DNA from: Turnera subulata
Taxonomy: Eukaryota; Streptophyta; Magnoliopsida; Malpighiales; Passifloraceae
Assembly (NCBI GenBank): GCA_028386065.3
Contig: JAKUCV010001094.1
Location: 127,245 to 191,244, forward strand
Reading direction: 5' to 3'
DNA: 64,000 nucleotides
The position numbers were made by a program, and so were the translations under genes. Shown in pieces: positions 1 through 10,905 of this stretch (positions are counted from its first letter, which is position 1; each line of letters begins with the position of its first letter). The notes under the pieces were generated by a model. It made no database searches. It was not told where the DNA came from and was given only the letters and a program-made list of their open reading frames with translations.

Positions 1-33
1 CTTTTCTTCGCCATTCTGCCATTTCATGATGTC

Positions 34-616
34 TTACATACTCTTACACCCTTGTTTGGATGCTGAGGCCTGTACAGGGGTGTGACCATCTATCTCCTCC
101 ACTATCTCTGCCACAGTTTGCATCACTTCTCTACGTTGTTGCCTAGCAGATTCATAGATTGGTGACATTGTAGGTTCTGCAACATTTTTCCTCTTCCTTG
201 TGGTGTTCTTAGGTGCAATTGCCTCTTCCACAGGTTCACTAACCGACTTGTCTCCCTCCATCGTGTTTGCATTAGTCTGTGCCTCATCCAGGGTATCCTT
301 CTCATAAACCATTAGCGCTTCCCGTAAAATCTCTTTTGCCCGCATCCATGGGCCATAACTATCCAACTCAGGCAATTCAATTCCTTCATTTGGTCTACGG
401 GTCATCTTATATTTGTAAGTGCCATGAGTGATTAAATCGCACCGGTAATAAATTTCTCTGAGTCTCTAATACTTAAATTTCAGCCAGATTTCGTTACCAC
501 AGTTATCTAAAGCATGAACTCCAAGCCTTAACGGTTGGTTAACAATGAACTCAATTCAGGCTCGAACAAAACCTTGCCAACCCAAAATATTTTCCCAAGA
601 AGGCTCATAATGCAAG
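34..616 (-). pseudogene. LINE-L: C-terminal half of a LINE-type ORF1 (DUF4283 / zf-CCHC_4)
   Basis: Read on the minus strand from 616 down, the frame gives the end of a DUF4283 domain (FVRA, stop, IEFIVNQPLRLGV), then EIWLKFKY, a degenerate knuckle (YYRCDLITHGTYKYK) and the hallmark SYGPWMRA that follows the CX2CX4HX4C knuckle in plant LINE ORF1-like proteins. A charged low-complexity tail follows and ends at 34. At least two in-frame stops interrupt it. The frame continues directly from the N-terminal half at 41711-41978 once the 41-kb insertion is skipped. In the family this protein binds RNA. This copy is dead. The family call rests on motif recognition; a non-LINE DUF4283 gene is the alternative. 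Confidence 0.72.
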
Positions 617-1499
617 TGTTGGCCCAAAAAAGGCTAAGAACGGGGGTGTGAATTAGCTTTTCCTCTTTTTCAAATTTTCAGAGAATTGGCTTGACACAGA
701 AGCCAATAAGAAACAAAATGAGAATGCAATAATAAAGACCGAAAGGCAAAAAACACAAGCAATTTATAGTGGTTCCCCACTCAGGAGTACATCCACTACC
801 TAAAGGTCCCCCCTGTAGGATTTCTAACTATCCACTATCTTGGCTTTTGCAGGCGAGCCAAATAACCTATAGTACAGAAGTTTTTGCGGGCTATACTTGT
901 TAAACCTAACCCAAAGCTGAACCTAACCTTGTTTACCCAACAAGAGTAACCCCTAATCCTTCTGATTACAACCTCTCAATGATCAAAGCTTCAAGAGTGA
1001 CTCACTGAAAAAGTTACACAAATTTCGCACAAAGATAATCTCACAAGGTATGCTGTCTTTCACAACTTAGAATCTCTTGAATGGCTAGGTTGATTGCTGT
1101 GAGGCTTTAATCCTCAGTTTATAGATTCTAAGGATAGGGATGAGTGTCTTCTAACGGCTAGATTGCTTTCAGATGGCACATAAGTTGACTTCTTTCTTCA
1201 ATTAAAAACTGTCAACGTTTGGCTGTTGGCTGAACCAAAACTGGTAATTACTTGGGCAGAAATTATTCTTTAATCTTCAAAAAGTATCTCCAAAATTGGA
1301 AGTGAGGACCACCAGGTCTTTGAGGCATGAAAGAGGGTGTGAGGACCACTTTTCTGACTGTTTTTTGACCCTTGGAGACCAAGTAAATCCGTTGCTTTAA
1401 TTGCTTTAAAGTCAGCTACTTTTCGGGATCACAACTCCAACTGCCCAGACAACGACACTTTGGTTCAATGGAAAAGCCACGCTGAAGCCAAATCTTCAC
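617..1499 (-). repeat. SIRE-Z 3' LTR, truncated
   Basis: This segment matches the 5' LTR at 40644-41527 almost throughout, starting TGTTGGCCCA and ending AATCTTCAC. The last 183 bp of the LTR present at 41528-41710 are missing. At 1500 the sequence switches to an Athila LTR. Confidence 0.85.
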
Positions 1500-1652
1500 A
1501 GAAATGCACCTAGAATCACTAATCATACAGTAAGGGTTGGAATTTAGAGGAATATGATGAAATAGTGCAAAGGAAGGCATAAAATCATAATACAATGAGA
1601 GGAAATTGTATCTGAAATTATGCCTAAGGCTATGCATATTTCACATGCATCA
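1500..1652 (-). repeat. ATH-A 3' LTR, first 153 bp only
   Basis: On the minus strand it begins TGATGCATGTGAAATATGC at 1652, directly after a purine-rich CAGTTTGGGGTATTT tract. It matches the start of the 5' LTR at 29606-29455 and of the ATH-B LTR at 42127. It stops at 1500 against the SIRE-Z LTR. Confidence 0.85.
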
Positions 1653-3538
1653 AAATACCCCAAACTGAAAGTCTTGCTTGTCCTCAAGAAAAAAAAGAAA
1701 AAAAGAAAGCATTATTTAAAAGGAAGAAAAGGCTAATCCCAATTTTTCAGATTTTCACTAGGCTTCTCCCTTGTGATGTCTCAATTCAAACATTCTCTTA
1801 TTTTCCTTCAAAAATGCATCAATTTCAATCAAAATCCTTGTCAGTAGTTTTTGTCATGAAAATCATAGGAATAGTCATGCAACTGGCTCCCACTCTTCTG
1901 CCATTTGAGAAAATTTTGCTAAAGTTTGGAAAGTGAAAACATCACGTCATATGCAGACCCATTACCTCTTGTCTCCACTAATGTGCATAAGTCATCAAGT
2001 TAGGATCACCAGGACTTAACTGTTTTGTATTGAGGTTAGGTGAGGGTTGTCAAAGGAAGGTGGATAGATTATGCAAGGGTCAATGGCCTGTGAACTCGAG
2101 AGGTTCATGAACAACATGAGCCTGTATATGGACTGTTTGATTTCATATCCCTTGTTGAACTGAGATTTTGTGTTATCCAGCAACTCTTCAACAATGTAAT
2201 CAAGATGCATCAGTAATTCTTCAACAGTGTAACCATATTGTTTCCCCTTCTTTCTTTTCTTTCTCCCCTTTTTTTGTTTTTATTTTCTTTTCTCTCTTTT
2301 TTGTTTTTTTTTTTGTAATACATATATATAACCAGGGAGAGGGTACAAGCATGTGGTAGTATTCTGGTCTCGTACTGGTTGGGCAAGGACAGATTCAAAC
2401 TCTTCATCACCACAAAGTTGTTCATAGGTTTATTAACAGGGTGAGGCTGTTTGAAAGGATTTTGTGCCCTTAGGCACTGACGGCCCCTGTTTTGGCTACA
2501 AACGGTTGAGGTGGGATGTGCAGGGTAAAGAAATAAAATGGGGCCATCATAATTGGCTTAAGTGGGGTTGCAACAGATTGATGAGTGTGGTATTGATTTG
2601 TGTGGTCTGTTTGGTATGCCAAAGATAGCCAAGATCCTTTTCTTGCTTGAAGATTCTACTTTAAATTTCGCCTTGACAGAGGTAAGGGCCTGTTCTAAGG
2701 TAGACAGGCTAAGCCTGCTTAATTTAGAAAAAAAAAATTGACAAGGATCCTCCCCAGTGGTAGATTTCATGGAGTTTAGTTGCTTCATTAGTCCTGCTCT
2801 GTTTCTTTGGAAAGGTAAGACAAGTCATAAGATTAGAAATTGAGTAGAATTTAATGGAATAAGAGAGGACACATAGTTATAGAGACAGGCTGACACTGGC
2901 AGAAACATAATAGAAATAGATGAACTTGAAATTGCATTTATTGAAATTCAGAAAGTACATGAAGTCATACAATGGCTAAATTGCACCCTAAAATACCCCC
3001 AAACTGAAAATCTGCAATGTCCTCACTACAAAAACTAAAGAAAGACAGGATGCAATGCCGCAACTAAGAGACACAATCATACAATCGATGCAAAGGATGT
3101 AAACATTAAAACTAAACTGAAAAGTACTTGGACTAAATAAACAAACATAGAGGTACCCCAAGCTGAAATGCTGCGAAGGACATAAAAAGAACTAATGGTA
3201 GTTGTGAAGGTGATATGCATGCAAAGTGAACGCAATAGTGTTTTCCTGTTCGTAAACAGGCTCAACCTGTGTAGTGACAAGCCCAAATAGTCCCCTGCAA
3301 AGTAAAGGCTTTAGAATTAAAAGAAAGGTTAGGAAAACTTCTCTGGTCTGATGCAAAGAAATTGCTCCATTGTTCCTTCCAATCACCTAGCAGCATAAAA
3401 ATAACATAAACAAAAAAGGGTAAAATGCATAAACAGAAAAGACAAAAAAATAAGGATGTAGCGTTTACTGCTTGGGTGGCCTCCCAATAAGCGCTTCTTT
3501 CAAGTCTTGTAGCTGGACACCCTATTTGTTTAAAAGGT
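1653..3538 (-). other. ATH-A 3' noncoding region
   Basis: No coding frame is supported. The region holds three PPT-like CAGTTTGGGG-type tracts (near 1655, 2990 and 3155), a long pyrimidine tract on the plus strand (2230-2320) and several GACAGGCTNAGCCTG-like words. Parts align with 60595-60660 and 62980-64000 of ATH-B, which fixes its identity. The short peptides predicted here are not conserved between the copies. Confidence 0.65.
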
Positions 3539-3539
3539 A

Positions 3540-3990
3540 TGAGGGTTTTGGCAAGGTTGAATCTCTCTGAAAATGCCCATGGTAGGGTGATTAATTTTCA
3601 CCCTCTTTTGATGGGCTATGAACGGGCTGACCCCGTCACCATCAATCTTCGTTTCTCCACAAGGCAAACAATGAAGAATGGTGAATGGACTAGACCACTT
3701 AGATCATCTCTTATCCCGAAAAAGGACTTGGTCTTCTTTCTTGAAAGCATGCTTGATGTTTTGACCATTGTGCCTTTTCGTGGTTTTCTTCTTGTAAACT
3801 ACAGCGTTCCCATTCATATCCAAATGCACTTCATTCAATTTTGGAGGAAGAGGCTTTATCTCAACATTTGGTGCAAAATCATCAACTCCAATTTGATTGA
3901 TAGACGGCTGCTGCTGAATAGGCTGGTGGACAGGCTAGAGCTGTCGTATTGACTTGATGTTGTCATCAACAGTGTCAATCTGATAGCAGG
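3540..3990 (-). pseudogene. ATH-A pol remnant: linker joined to the integrase C-terminus
   Basis: On the minus strand, phrases such as IKPLPPKLNEVHLD, typical of the stretch before Athila RT, are followed within about 60 codons by KKEDQVLF and SKWSSPFTILHC. Those resemble the integrase end of ATH-B ([21 protein letters not shown] at 60340-60450). RT, RNase H and the integrase core that should lie between are gone. Stops and frame changes are present. I infer one internal deletion; the exact joint is not resolved by eye. Confidence 0.6.
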
Positions 3991-3999
3991 TGCCAAAGC

Positions 4000-4590
4000 T
4001 CAATCTGACTTAGGGGCCTGGAGCATACTGAAATTCATCGTATTTTCTCCAATTCTCAGTGTCATCTTTCCTTCCTCAACATCAATCAATGCCCTAGCCA
4101 TGGCAAGAAAAGCTCGCCCTAAAATGATTGGTGTGTGGACATCCAATGCCATATCTATGACCACAAAATCAACAGGGATATAAAAACCACCAACCTTCAA
4201 GGGCACATACTCTAATACTCCCACAGGATACACAAGTGAGCGGTCAGCAAGTTGGATTGTCATCCTTGTGGGCTTGATGTCTCCAAAGTCCATGCTTTGA
4301 GTGATGGATAGTGGTAACAGACTGACACTGGCTCCTAGGTCACAAGCTCCTTTAATCTTCTTGTTCCCAATGTGACAAGGTATTGTAAAGCTTCTTGGGT
4401 CTGAACATTTTGTATGTGGATGGTGTTGAATGAGAGAACTTCCCTGGGCTGTCATAGCCACATTCCTAATATCGTCAATGATTCTTTTCTTTGTCAAGAT
4501 ATCCTTGAGAAGCTTGGCATATGAAGGCATCTATGTAACCACATTACTGAAAGGAACATTAACATATAGCTTACTTAACATTTCCTTGAA
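4000..4590 (-). pseudogene. ATH-A aspartic protease domain
   Basis: A 176-residue open stretch (4530 to 4000) carries the retropepsin-like core CDLGASVSLLPLS followed by LADRSLVYPVGVLE and IILGRAFLA, as in Athila proteases, where DLGAS stands for the usual D(T/S)GA. The upstream phrase KLYVNVPFS (about 4560-4580) ties it to the end of gag; a frame change lies near 4610. The ATH-B copy at 46092-46725 is very similar. The domain would cleave the Gag-Pol polyprotein. Residues after the core look conserved, but the polyprotein around it is broken. Confidence 0.8.
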
Positions 4591-6152
4591 CTTACTGAAC
4601 TGCTTCTCCAATTTCGATTTGTGGTAGACTTCTGGAAATGGGAGAGGAGGCTGATAGGGTCGGACAGTTTGGGGCCGTTTGAATTATCAGATTCTGCTAC
4701 AGGCTCAGCCTGTTTCTGTACTGTTTTTTCTGAATTGGATGGTGGTTCATTGTTCTTCTCTGCAGTTTCTGGTGGTTTTGGTATTGTCTCCCTTAATTCT
4801 CTCCTACTGTGAAGCATCACAGCATTGCAATGTTCATTCCTTAGATTCTCTATTGGTTTGCCTCGAAGAGTTCCTTGTTGGCTTGTGGAAAGTGCAGCTT
4901 CTTGAGCAATTTGATTCTCGAGAATTCTCTTGTGGGACTTGATTTGCCCAATCTCCTCGTTCATTTTATTTTGGTTCTCGAGGATGGATTGCAACATGCT
5001 CATCATGTCTTGATGTCCACCTTGATATCCACCATGGTTCTGCCTATGGTACTGAGCCTGTGGTGGATTTCTTTCTTCGTTCGGTGATCTCCAAGAGGAA
5101 TTTGGGTGATCTCCCCAAACTGGGTTATAACTGTTCCTATATTGATTCTGCATTTGCTGGATATAGTTGGCTTGCTCAGAATAACATTTGGCAAAGAGTG
5201 GACAACTAGATGTGTTGTGAGGTCCTCTACATCCTTCACAGTCTAGGACTGTGGCTGCAGCTGCCTTGACTTGAGCAGCCCCCAATTGTTTTCGGAGGGC
5301 TTCTATTTTTGCCTCTAACTTGGTTACTCGTTCTACACCAATTATTCTAGAGGTCTTGACTCCTCTGATTTGGGTTTTCCTCTTTGATAGGGCTTTAAGA
5401 ATGGCGACTCCATTATAGTCTTTATCCAAAAATGCACCACTGGCCATCTTGTCCAATGTGTTTTGATCTTCATCGCTGAGGCCACAATAGAATTGCTCAA
5501 GTTGCACAGCCTCATCAGTTCAGTGGTTTGGACATCTCCTTAGCAATCCTTTGAAGCGCTCCCAAGCATCTCGAATTGATTCATCATAGCGTTGAGAAAA
5601 GCCAATTATTTGCTGCCTCAAATTTGCAGCTTTGCTTGATGGATGGTATTCCTTCAAGAAATCTCTGACTAGATTGTCCCAGTCAGTAAAGTGGCCTACT
5701 TCATGGTTGTTGAGCCGCTCAAATGCTGCATCTCTAAGTGAAAAAGGAAACACTTTCGTGTACAGCTGTTCCTTGGTCATCCCTGCTATATTTACAGTGC
5801 TACACAATCGCAGAAAATTCTGCAAGTGCGAGTTTGGATCTTCAGAGGGCGTGCCTCCAAATGTGCGCCTCTCCAGCATGCTCAGCAAGTTTGTTCGAAT
5901 CTCGTATGGGGCTTCTACATCTGGAATGGCTATGCTGTTGTGGATTATGGTGGTTGGTGGTTATAGGAGCGGTGACATGGGGATGTAGGGCCGAACAGGC
6001 TGAGCCTGTTCAGCTTCTGGGTCCGCATCTTTGTTGTGTCTGTCCGCCATGTTTTGTAGTTTCTGTTTGTTCTGCTTACGAATCTGGCGGGTTGTTTTTT
6101 CAATTTCTTGGTGGAAGATTAGAGCTAGTTGCTTGCTCCTAGTTTGGGGCAT
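4575..6152 (-). pseudogene. ATH-A gag
   Basis: ATG at 6150-6152 opens MPQTRSKQLALIFHQEI, identical in style to ATH-B gag at 44353. The capsid-type region includes ERRTFGGTPSEDPNSHL, FPFSLRDAAFERLNNHE and AWERFKGLLRRCPNH, and a CX2CX3HX4C motif (CEGCRGPHNTSSC) lies near 5200. Two nonsense codons interrupt one frame: TAA at 5961-5963 and TGA at 5520-5522. ATH-B has CAA (44533) and CGA (44974) at the matching codons, so both are C-to-T changes. Gag would form the virus-like particle. The start was chosen because both copies share it and it lies about 95 nt from the PBS. Confidence 0.82.
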
Positions 6153-6247
6153 GCACGACCTAAAAACTTCAAATCTGGAAAAAGAAAGGATTAGATAATA
6201 AAATGGCTAATAGATCAAAAACAAAAAGTAATAGAATCGAGCGCCAG

Positions 6248-6265
6248 TCTCCGGCAACAGCGCCA
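6248..6265 (-). promoter_or_regulatory. ATH-A primer binding site (tRNA-Asp type)
   Basis: Minus strand TGGCGCTGTTGCCGGAGA lies 7 nt from the LTR end. It is close to TGGCGCCGTTGCCGGGGA, the tRNA-Asp complement used by Athila elements. Confidence 0.8.
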
Positions 6266-6272
6266 AAAAAAT

Positions 6273-6866
6273 TGATGGGCTCCTACTATCCGCAATGGGT
6301 CCTACAAGTGCACAGGGTTGTTGTAGTAGTTATCATGGTCGTATTCACAGGAACTGGGTTGAGCCTATTACCTTTAAGTAGACAAATTAGGCTTAAAACA
6401 ATTAAGCAAAAGTAGATTTTTGGGTGAATGCCAATTGAAATATAAACTAGGCAATAAAATAAACGTAACAGTGGGGTTGAAGTAGTAAAATATCAGATTT
6501 AGTGAAGTCTTAGGCAACCGGGGTTCACATGCTCTGTTTTATGCTTTAAATTGCTCAACAGCTCCACAACAGCCTAAGCCTGCTTGATGGCCTGTGTTTA
6601 ATAAGATGTCTTGAAGGGCTCCCAACCTAGTGTACCATCAATGGCTTTCGATCTTATTGATAGTTCCTCAAGCTTCCATCTACCCCTGTCACTAGGTATT
6701 GACGTTTAACTAGGGTTGTAGTTTAGTGTTGGTGCTAAATACCCACAGTCTCTCCTTATCTTCTCTCGAACAGCTTGGGAGTGAAGGTTGACTTCTGTTG
6801 GTCTAGCAACACTGGCTTCACTTCTCGGTCTTTCACCAAGCTACTACTTAGTTAAAATAGGCTTCC
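6273..6866 (-). repeat. ATH-A 5' LTR, 3' part (left of LARD-X)
   Basis: It ends on the minus strand with CCCATCA before the PBS and aligns with ATH-B LTR 43640-44234, including the GGTCGTAT and TCATTAATCC-like landmarks at lower identity. It breaks at 6866/6867, where LARD-X internal sequence starts. The other part is at 28683-29606; about 540 bp present in the ATH-B LTR are missing between the two. Confidence 0.7.
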
Positions 6867-6933
6867 CAAAACCCCGAGATGAGATGATTCCCGGCAACCA
6901 ACCACCTTCAAAATGGGATGATTCCTGAAGTGG
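6867..6933 (+). repeat. Stray LARD-X internal tail before the left LTR
   Basis: CCGAGATGAGATGATTCC, then CAACCAACCACCTTCA and GATTCCTGAAGTGG match the segment just before the right LTR (about 23970-24037). The 120-odd bases that should follow, up to the LTR start, are absent. Confidence 0.65.
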
Positions 6934-7762
6934 AAAATTTGACCCACAAACATTCTTTTAAATTGGATTTTGAACATGCTTGAACCTTAGGATTAATGAG
7001 ATAATGTGGTCTTGGGATAGGGCATGATGAGAATTTAATTTAGTAAAATAAATATGTTTTGGTAAATTTAACCTTTATGTGTTTGGACTCTAGGATTAAT
7101 GAGATGATGCATTCTTAGGATGAAAATATATTAAAGTTTAAATGCACTAAAATATATTTTATTTCTTTGCTTTGACTTTCCTATTTATTTTCAACTCAAT
7201 TATATAGAGATGATTTATTTTTGGGTTAGGAGTGAATTTAGAAGTCCAAGTTAATGAGAGATGATTTTTCCAAAGTTGATTTGCCCATAAACCCATTACT
7301 TGCATACTAATTTTAGCTCTGATTTTTGTGGAAAAATAAGAGTTAAATCATCCTTAAAAAGTAAATGTGTTTTTGACTTGATTTTGCATAAAATGGGGAT
7401 GTTAATTGAATCAATCAATTAAGTGATGATTAAGGGGAGTACTAATCAAGAAAAAAGAATTTTTTGGGCTGATTGGGGGTTGATTACACGATTAGATCAA
7501 ATCAGGGTGGAATTAAAGGGATTGGGGAACGGAAAAAGGAAAGAATGCGTGAATCCAGAAGAGCTGGGCAGTCATCTCGGGATGACCCCCAGCTCCTGGC
7601 AGTCATGGAGTGATGACCGCCGGGCCTGGCGGTCATGGGTGCCCAGAAACTGATTTTTTGCCCGATTTTGTTTCTAATTTGATCCAACACGGCTTTGGCC
7701 TAGATTTTCAGCCAAAATCTTGACCATGAAGAGGTGCACGCCCCCTGTACTCTCCAGAAATC

Positions 7763-7770
7763 TATAAATA
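7763..7770 (+). promoter_or_regulatory. TATA box of LARD-X left LTR
   Basis: CTATAAATAGGACC is conserved in the right LTR at 25026-25033. Transcription would start about 30 bases downstream. Confidence 0.6.
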
Positions 7771-8470
7771 GGACCTCTAATTCACATTTCAAGGGATCAT
7801 TCTCTCTTTACAAACACACCTCCATAAGTTTTGTTGCTTGGAGAAACTCTACTTCTCCAAGCCTAGAAACATTTCTATAGGCAGAAACTCTGGAGAAATT
7901 TTGTGGGAAAGCATCAAGAAAGAAGCCAACAAAAGGAGATCAAGAGGAGATCAAGAGGAGGAAGCAATCAAAAGAAATCTAGGAGCCAAGAAGGGGGACA
8001 ATCTAAGTAGAGGGGCCTGATGCGAGCAGTCTCAGAAACTAATTAATATCTCGGAAGCTAAGAGGGAGACCTACAACTCTGCTGTTGAGACCAGAAGCTG
8101 AATTGGCCATTTTCATTGCTCAAATCCAGGAGAAGAGGACCTATAGACTTTGTCCAACAACCGAGAAAAGTGTTCTAATCCCTTTTGATCGAGAATCTTA
8201 TTGATTGCCATTTGCTGATGACTTGATGTTGCTAAATGATACTTTTGTGGATGATGTGAGTGTTGTGATGCCATGACAAGAACTACGTGGGCTTTGAACT
8301 CGGTCGCCGGGGTGCGTAGGTGGTCTCTAGTGGTGGAGACTCAAGCCCGAATATTTTTATTTTCCCTTTTTTTTCAGTTTTATGTTACTCTGATGTGATT
8401 TGTTTTCGACACTATGCACACTTGCACAAGGCATACTTACGTTCTTTAATTGCACAAAGTTTCTCCCCAA

Positions 8471-8503
8471 CACGGATGGGTGCCTAACACCTTCCCATCC
8501 GTG
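8471..8503 (+). promoter_or_regulatory. Hairpin near the LARD-X LTR end
   Basis: Arms CACGGATGGG and CCCATCCGTG (10-bp perfect stem) enclose a 13-base loop, TGCCTAACACCTT. The right LTR keeps it at 28461-28493 with one weakened pair. It could act in RNA 3' processing or the strand-transfer repeat; that role is inferred. Confidence 0.55.
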
Positions 8504-8696
8504 ACGAACCCCCCGGGTCCACCATCTTTGGTTCGCTCATCGGTTGCCTAGTTGGAGTCATGAAAAGGTTTTTCTCGAATTTTCTCTTACAATAAAATTT
8601 TAGTGGCAACTCCAAACATTTTGGATGACAGTTAAGAGGAAGGTGTAAAGGAATAGGTGAGCAGGCCCAAGTGATTTTGGGTCTGGTTCTCACAGT

Positions 8697-8714
8697 TGTC
8701 GGCTCCGCTGGGGA
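8697..8714 (+). promoter_or_regulatory. LARD-X primer-binding-site-like sequence
   Basis: TGTCGGCTCCGCTGGGGA starts 2 nt after the LTR end. Similar GGCGACTCCGCTGGGGA words follow LTRs of Tat/Ogre-type gypsy elements; I recall this rather than having matched a tRNA. Confidence 0.5.
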
Positions 8715-9974
8715 TTTTGAGGTTTCAAGAAACTTTGTACAATTGTTGAATTCTGTATGCCTTTTTATGTGTCTTCATAAGTGCCTTGCATTCATGATGA
8801 TTGATGTGAAGTCTCTACCATAAGAAGGCTAGGGAATCCGAGTCCGCTCCATGCTTTCCTTAAGCGATAGTGGCTTGAGTGAACCCGTTTCTCGATGCTT
8901 AGCAATGATGGGAATTAATGGGCCTTGGACCTCACGCGATATCTATTATCACATGTGAGTAGGTTAACCTATTCCCTAGCGGCAATATTTAGCCCCCAAC
9001 TAGCTGCATACCCTGAGCATCTCTTGCATAATAATTCAATAAGTGGTATGTGCATTTGTGTGATATATGCCATGCCTTGTATATATGTGTTCTGTTTTTG
9101 TTGTTCTGGGGCTCGAATTTATGCATACATCGGGAATGTGAAACGAGGAGAAGAGGGACAGGTCATCCATGGTTATCAAGCAGAAAAAAATTTTTGTTGG
9201 GCCCGCCCCGCACGTCGCTAACTGGCTAGCGGGACCGCCGTGCCAACTCTCGTAGGGTGTTATATTGCATAGTGTGAATTGATGAATCTAATAAACGAAC
9301 CCTCGGGGAGTAAGTACACATGTTTAAGCCGATGATAAAATTTTTGGTGTTGTCACCCCAGTTGACGTCTATGTTCAATCGGTCTACTTTGTCTTAGGGA
9401 ATTCACATTTACATACATTTGGCATCGCATCACATGTTTTTCAAAGCACAAAAACGAATTCGAGCTAGGGTATCTCAACTTTCAATGTCCAACCCTTTTG
9501 AACCCAAGTCTTGAAGAGATTAAATATATTCTAGAAGAATAGAAAAAATGTTTTGTGACTGTATCCCATCACACTTTCCCACTATTTTCAAATGTCTTGC
9601 AAGAAAACAAAGCTTGAGTCTAGGATCCCTGATGACCATGAACTCTATCATTAGAATTGAACCCTTATGACATAATGGGTGAGTAGTGCCTTGATTGGAA
9701 AGGGGTAGTGAAGATATTAGGGATGATGGATACATCACAGGGCGATGAATCTCAGTAGACAATGAGATGGTGAAGACATTGGAAGATATGGAGGTATCCT
9801 ATGGCGAAAGGTGGGAAGAAGGCAGAGGCAGTGACGAAGCATCAACTCAAGACACCGAGATGACTTTGGGCCTTCTCGTGAGAGGAGATGTAAACCCCAA
9901 TAATTATAGTAAGAGAAGTGAGATGAGGTAACCTGATTAGGCCTTCCTCAATAACGCTGATGCAAGTCCTGGTT

Positions 9975-10905
9975 CTTACTTGTGAACCGAGTAGATAAGT
10001 TAAGATGAGAAGTCGAGCTGAACAATCAAGCTAAAGAGCTGAGCCGAAGAATCAAGTTGACAAGCCGAGTTGAGGAGTATGGTTGGGGTGTCAAGTGGAA
10101 GGCAATGAGCTAAGTCGACGGCCGAGACACTACCATTGGGCTTTCTTGTGAGAGGAGATACAAGTCTGGGTATTCTCCCAAAGAAGATGCCCCGATTTTT
10201 ATTTGCGAACCTGGTTGATGAGCCATAATGGAAAGCTGAGCTGATGAACCGGGTTGATGAGCTGAGCCGAAGAGCCGAACTGATAAACCAAGTTGAGGAG
10301 CCGAACTGATGAGCCAAGTTGATGAGCTATAATGAGAAGCTGAGTTGATAAACCGGGTTGATGAGCCGAGTCGAGGAGCCGAACTGATAAACCAAGTTGA
10401 TGAGCCGAATCAGTGAGCCAAGTTGGTGGGTTGAGTTGAGAAACCAAGTGGGGTAGCCAAGCCGAGTTGTCAAGTTGTGATGCCGAGTTGGGAAGCTAAC
10501 GGACCAGGATGCAAAACTGAGCCAAGCTAGTGAGGGTTGAGTATACCAGCTAAGACAAACTGAGGGGACCTTCTCATGGGAAGAAATATGAATCCCAGTT
10601 TTGGGAAGAGACAAGGAGGAAGAGAACAAGGAGAATATGAGATGAGGTGAGGTACGGTGAGGGGACAAGGAATGGGGAGAGTTGATATTTGGGCCTTCTT
10701 GTGAAAGGAGATGTAAGCCCTAGTATTTACAGTACGAGGCAAGAAGAGTTGACCCAATTGGTCCTTATTCAAGGACGAAGGTATAAACCCGGGTTTTTGT
10801 GTATGAACCGAGTTGATGGGCCAAGACAGAGAGCTGAGAGAAGAACCATACGATGGGGGACCAAACTAACAAGTCGAGTTGATGAGCTAAGCTGGGGTAT
10901 CGAGT
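9975..10905 (+). repeat. GAGCCGA / GTTGATGAG degenerate tandem repeat
   Basis: Units near 15-30 bp such as GTTGATGAGCCGA and AACTGATAAACCAAG recur, densest at 10200-10450, with a second patch at 10790-10905. The minus-strand serine-rich reading frames here are by-products of the repeat. Confidence 0.6.

Larger units (their letters stand above)
6934..8694 (+). repeat. LARD-X left LTR
   Basis: It aligns over its length with 24157-25397 plus 28150-28682. The first dozen bases, TGTGAGTACCC, are lost. It ends GGTTCTCACA. A TATA box, a conserved hairpin and a row of GGTCAT/ATGACC words (7565-7645) lie inside. A 60-residue peptide predicted in both LTRs starts with TTG and has no domain, so I do not count it as a gene. 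Confidence 0.75.

Noticed and set aside
3539..3952. 137-codon plus-strand ORF
   Set aside because: Antisense shadow of the ATH-A pol remnant, which is the strand with recognisable motifs.
7838..8020. 60-codon Lys/Glu-rich ORF in both LARD-X LTRs
   Set aside because: Needs a TTG start, has no known motif, and is duplicated only because LTRs are direct repeats.
10000..10668. Overlapping minus-strand ORFs with SSTRFISSA-type repeats
   Set aside because: By-products of the GAGCCGA tandem repeat; several overlapping frames show the same pattern.
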